Source: Coleofasciculus sp. S288 (GTDB lineage: Bacteria > Cyanobacteriota > Cyanobacteriia > Cyanobacteriales > Coleofasciculaceae). From it: a stretch of 8,373 nucleotides of DNA. Below the pieces are notes generated by a model. It did no database searches. It worked only from the letters and a program-made list of their open reading frames with translations, and was not told the origin of the DNA. Position 1 is the stretch's first letter. Every line of letters starts with the position of its first letter. The stretch is from positions 1 through 8,373 of the forward strand of contig JAIUYC010000114.1 in the NCBI GenBank assembly GCA_020216575.1, in the 5' to 3' direction. The translations under genes and the position numbers were made by a program. Shown here piece after piece: positions 6,515 through 8,373 of this stretch.

Positions 6515-6570
6515 TTTTGGATTTTGGATTTTGGATTGTAGACTTCAGATCTCATCCAAAATCTAAAATC
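6515..6570. repeat. Heptad repeat hairpin between ndhA and ndhI
   Basis: Three exact tandem copies of TTTTGGA occupy 6515-6535. The arm 6520-6536 pairs over 17 bp (one G/A difference, allowing a wobble) with ATCCAAAATCTAAAATC at 6554-6570 across a 17-base loop. The unit equals TTGGATT in another phase and fits the TDNGATT heptad class of cyanobacteria. It begins 3 bases past the ndhA stop and ends 25 bases before the ndhI start. Confidence 0.7.
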
Positions 6571-6573
6571 GGT

Positions 6574-7692
6574 TTAGCCACCAAAGGCGAAGGGAAATGC
6601 TAACTTTAGCGCGGCAGTTAATAGCAGATTGGCCAGTCCCACTGGAAGCAGAAATTTCCATCCCAGGTTGAGTAGTTGGTCGATACGAACGCGGGGAACT
6701 GTCCAGCGCAACAGAATGGCGAGGAAAATCAGGAAGTAAGCCTTAAACAGAGTCATCATAATCCCCAATGCTGCTGTGATGACCTGTAACCAAGAGCTGG
6801 TTTCACTCACACCCAACCAACTGGCTAGCTTGTCAATGGGAATGGGAAACCCCCAACCCCCCAAGTAGAGAACAGAAAACAGCAGGGCGGAGAGAACGAG
6901 GTTGACGTAGGAACCAATGTAGAACAGACCAAATTTCATCCCGGCGTATTCAGTCTGATAACCAGCCACCAGTTCTTCTTCTGCTTCGGGAAGGTCAAAG
7001 GGCAATCGTTCGCATTCTGCCAAAGCGGCTATCCAAAAGATGAGGAAGCCTATCGGCTGACGCCAGATATTCCAACCGAGGATGCCATAGCCCGATTGTT
7101 GCTCAACAATGTCGATGGTGCTGAGGCTATTAGACATCATCACTACTGCAATGATTGCGAGTGACAGAGGAATTTCATAGCTAATTGACTGCGCTGCTGC
7201 CCTCAAGCCTCCTAGTAGTGAGTACTTATTGTTAGAGGCATAGCCTGACATCAGCAGACCAATCGGTGCGACGCTCGACAGGGCAACCCACAAAAAGATG
7301 CCAATGCCCACGTCTGTAATCACTAGGTTCTGTCCGAATGGCACAATCAGGTAGGACAAAAACACGGGGATGACGACAAGAATGGGTCCCAAAGTGAACA
7401 GCAAGGGATCGGCCTTCGCTGGGACAATATCTTCTTTGAAAACTAGTTTCAGTCCATCGGCGACTGGCTGAAGAACACCCAGAGGTCCGGCGAATTCAGG
7501 GCCAATCCGCTGTTGGGCGGCAGCAGAAATCTTTCGCTCTAGCCAGACAACGACCAAGACACCCAACGTGGCACCGATTATCATGAGGAACATCGGTAGT
7601 GGCATCCAAATGGCTTTGGCTGCACCCGCTGGGACGCCTAAATCCCTAAGCGATTGAATAAAAGTTCCTTGGAGGTCAATTCCTGGATTCAT
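6574..7692 (-). CDS. ndhA: NAD(P)H-quinone oxidoreductase subunit 1 (NdhA, NuoH homologue)
   Basis: This 372-residue membrane protein, normal length for NdhA, anchors the peripheral arm of NDH-1 and forms much of the plastoquinone-binding tunnel. Conserved family segments are visible. [20 protein letters not shown] (52-71) lies on the first cytoplasmic loop. [15 protein letters not shown] is at 162-176. The charged loop [20 protein letters not shown] (225-244) carries the acidic cluster of the quinone/E-channel. [20 protein letters not shown] (329-348) precedes the last helix. About eight transmembrane helices can be traced (for example 31-50, 101-119, 128-149, 175-188, 213-226, 258-277, 304-328 and 346-365). 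The start is ATG at 7692, without a clear SD. It is the first gene of the cluster; ndhI, ndhG and ndhE follow, as in Synechocystis sll0519-sll0522. Confidence 0.97.
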   Translation of the reverse strand: MNPGIDLQGTFIQSLRDLGVPAGAAKAIWMPLPMFLMIIGATLGVLVVVWLERKISAAAQQRIGPEFAGPLGVLQPVADGLKLVFKEDIVPAKADPLLFTLGPILVVIPVFLSYLIVPFGQNLVITDVGIGIFLWVALSSVAPIGLLMSGYASNNKYSLLGGLRAAAQSISYEIPLSLAIIAVVMMSNSLSTIDIVEQQSGYGILGWNIWRQPIGFLIFWIAALAECERLPFDLPEAEEELVAGYQTEYAGMKFGLFYIGSYVNLVLSALLFSVLYLGGWGFPIPIDKLASWLGVSETSSWLQVITAALGIMMTLFKAYFLIFLAILLRWTVPRVRIDQLLNLGWKFLLPVGLANLLLTAALKLAFPFAFGG

Positions 7693-7741
7693 GTTTGGTG
7701 ATACGGGAATTTACTGAGGCAATTCGACAAATCTGGTATCG

Positions 7742-7768
7742 AATATATCTCTAATAGTTCTTTGTGAA
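7742..7768 (-). promoter_or_regulatory. Weak candidate promoter of the ndh cluster
   Basis: On the minus strand TTCACA (7768-7763) and TATATT (7747-7742) could be -35 and -10 boxes, about 50 bases before the ndhA ATG. The 15-base spacer is short, so this is only a suggestion from AT-rich sequence in the right place. Confidence 0.22.
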
Positions 7769-7956
7769 GATTTTTTTAAGAGCCTCATTGCCTAGTATAT
7801 CGTTCGATGACTGTCCACCTTGCACGGAGCTTGAGAATTTATACTTATCAGGGGAGTGAGTTTTTCTTTTTGCTTCTTATAAATTGCGATCGCATCTATA
7901 GATTCCATCGTAATTACCGATACTCCTCTAAGAGTGGGAGATTATCCGGGTTGATG

Positions 7957-7991
7957 CCCCTGCTTCCCCTGCCTCCGGGAGCTCCCCCTGC
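7957..7991. repeat. CCCCTGC low-complexity direct repeats
   Basis: CCCCTGC occurs at 7957-7963, 7966-7972 and 7985-7991, with a GGGAGCTCCC palindrome at 7978-7987 between the last two. Read on the other strand this is the GCAGGGGAAGCAGGGG kind of low-complexity repeat frequent between genes in filamentous cyanobacteria. Confidence 0.5.
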
Positions 7992-8056
7992 CTATTCTCA
8001 AGCCAGTACCTTGAACTCTAGCGGACTTGGCGGATTTTTCTACATTCAAAAAATTA

Positions 8057-8177
8057 ACTGACAAAACTATCCGGATAAAACCGATAGAGTCCTGAAAGTG
8101 GAAGAAGCATGGTTTTTAAAGCCAACGCCCAAACCATTGAAAAGTAAACAGGGTATCAGTTTTGGTCTTTTGTCAGT
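8057..8177. repeat. 10-bp inverted repeat 101 bases apart
   Basis: ACTGACAAAA (8057-8066) is the exact reverse complement of TTTTGTCAGT (8168-8177). The arms do not extend further and the interior shows no long ORF. They could be ends of a degraded small element or a chance pair; no target duplication is visible. Confidence 0.3.
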
Positions 8178-8373
8178 CAACTCTTTCCATTCACAGTAAA
8201 AGCGATTCTCTAGGGGATAGCTTTCGCGCTTTCTCGCTCCTACTTGGCAGACGCTGCGATCGCACCTTTCTGCTGAGTAGAAATACTTAACACGTTCTTT
8301 TCATGCTTTCTTTACTGAAAAGAGCGCTTTCTTACCGAGTTATTCACATTCATTTTCTAGATTAGGAACAGAT

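Larger units (their letters stand above)
7693..8373. other. Gene-less region upstream of ndhA
   Basis: I see no convincing gene in these 681 bp on either strand. An open frame at 7807-8061 (+) has no SD, no family resemblance and runs through low-complexity repeat, so I do not call it. The stretch holds perfect HIP1 sites at 7886-7893 and 8255-8262. It also holds a CCCCTGC repeat block (7957-7991), a 10-bp inverted pair (8057-8066 with 8168-8177), and a small bulged hairpin (CTATC 8067-8071 with GATAG 8083-8087). A long 5' leader for ndhA or a small RNA could lie here, but the sequence does not show it directly. Confidence 0.55.

Noticed and set aside
4885..7740. 11-bp direct repeat AATCTGGTATC at 4885-4895 and 7730-7740
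   Set aside because: Several 11-bp matches are expected by chance in a window of this size.
7807..8061. 84-codon open frame on the plus strand
   Set aside because: There is no ribosome binding site, the composition is not protein-like, it runs through CCCCTGC low-complexity repeat, and it resembles no family I know.
8062..8200. Short open frames, including a GTG start at 8098 (33 codons) and an ATG at 8111 (12 codons)
   Set aside because: They are too short, have no recognisable product, overlap an inverted repeat and have no convincing SD.
8340..8348. DnaA-box-like TTATTCACA
   Set aside because: It is a single copy with no cluster of boxes and no origin genes nearby.

Overview
The window is chromosomal DNA of a cyanobacterium. 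The evidence is a ClpB whose N-terminus follows the cyanobacterial ClpB1 pattern, an ndhA-ndhI-ndhG-ndhE cluster of the photosynthetic NDH-1 complex, seven perfect copies of the HIP1 octamer GCGATCGC, TTGGATT-type heptad repeats, and several other short dispersed repeats of kinds common in larger-genome (often filamentous) cyanobacteria. Genus cannot be resolved from this sequence alone.

Plus strand, 62-4159: a CPBP-family intramembrane protease-like membrane protein (TTG start), a 58-residue TatA/TatE-type twin-arginine translocation protein with a clear ribosome binding site, a 403-bp repeat-rich spacer, and a full-length ClpB disaggregase. ClpB carries an in-frame GTG with an SD-like tract at residue 151, which fits the known cyanobacterial habit of making a second, N-terminally truncated ClpB.

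Middle, 4160-4543: a convergent spacer. It holds a probable clpB terminator hairpin, a complete 192-bp MITE-like element (perfect 13-bp terminal inverted repeats, flanking ATCT duplication, self-complementary interior), and a strong hairpin repeat just past the end of ndhE.

Minus strand, 7692 down to 4544: ndhA, ndhI, ndhG and ndhE in the conserved cyanobacterial order. They encode membrane-arm and connecting subunits of NDH-1 in the thylakoid or cytoplasmic membrane. The ndhA-ndhI gap contains a heptad-repeat hairpin. The ndhI-ndhG gap is expanded to 350 bp and filled by dispersed repeats. ndhG begins at GTG, directly after an ATG-TAA minimal ORF with its own SD.

Right end, 7693-8373: 681 bp with no convincing gene. 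It is the upstream region of the ndh cluster and contains low-complexity CCCCTGC repeats, a 10-bp inverted repeat and two HIP1 sites.

The genes themselves are ordinary housekeeping genes. The points worth a second look are the mobile and repeat elements between them and the two unusual translation-start arrangements (clpB internal GTG, ndhG start-stop). I found no evidence of a novel multi-gene system.
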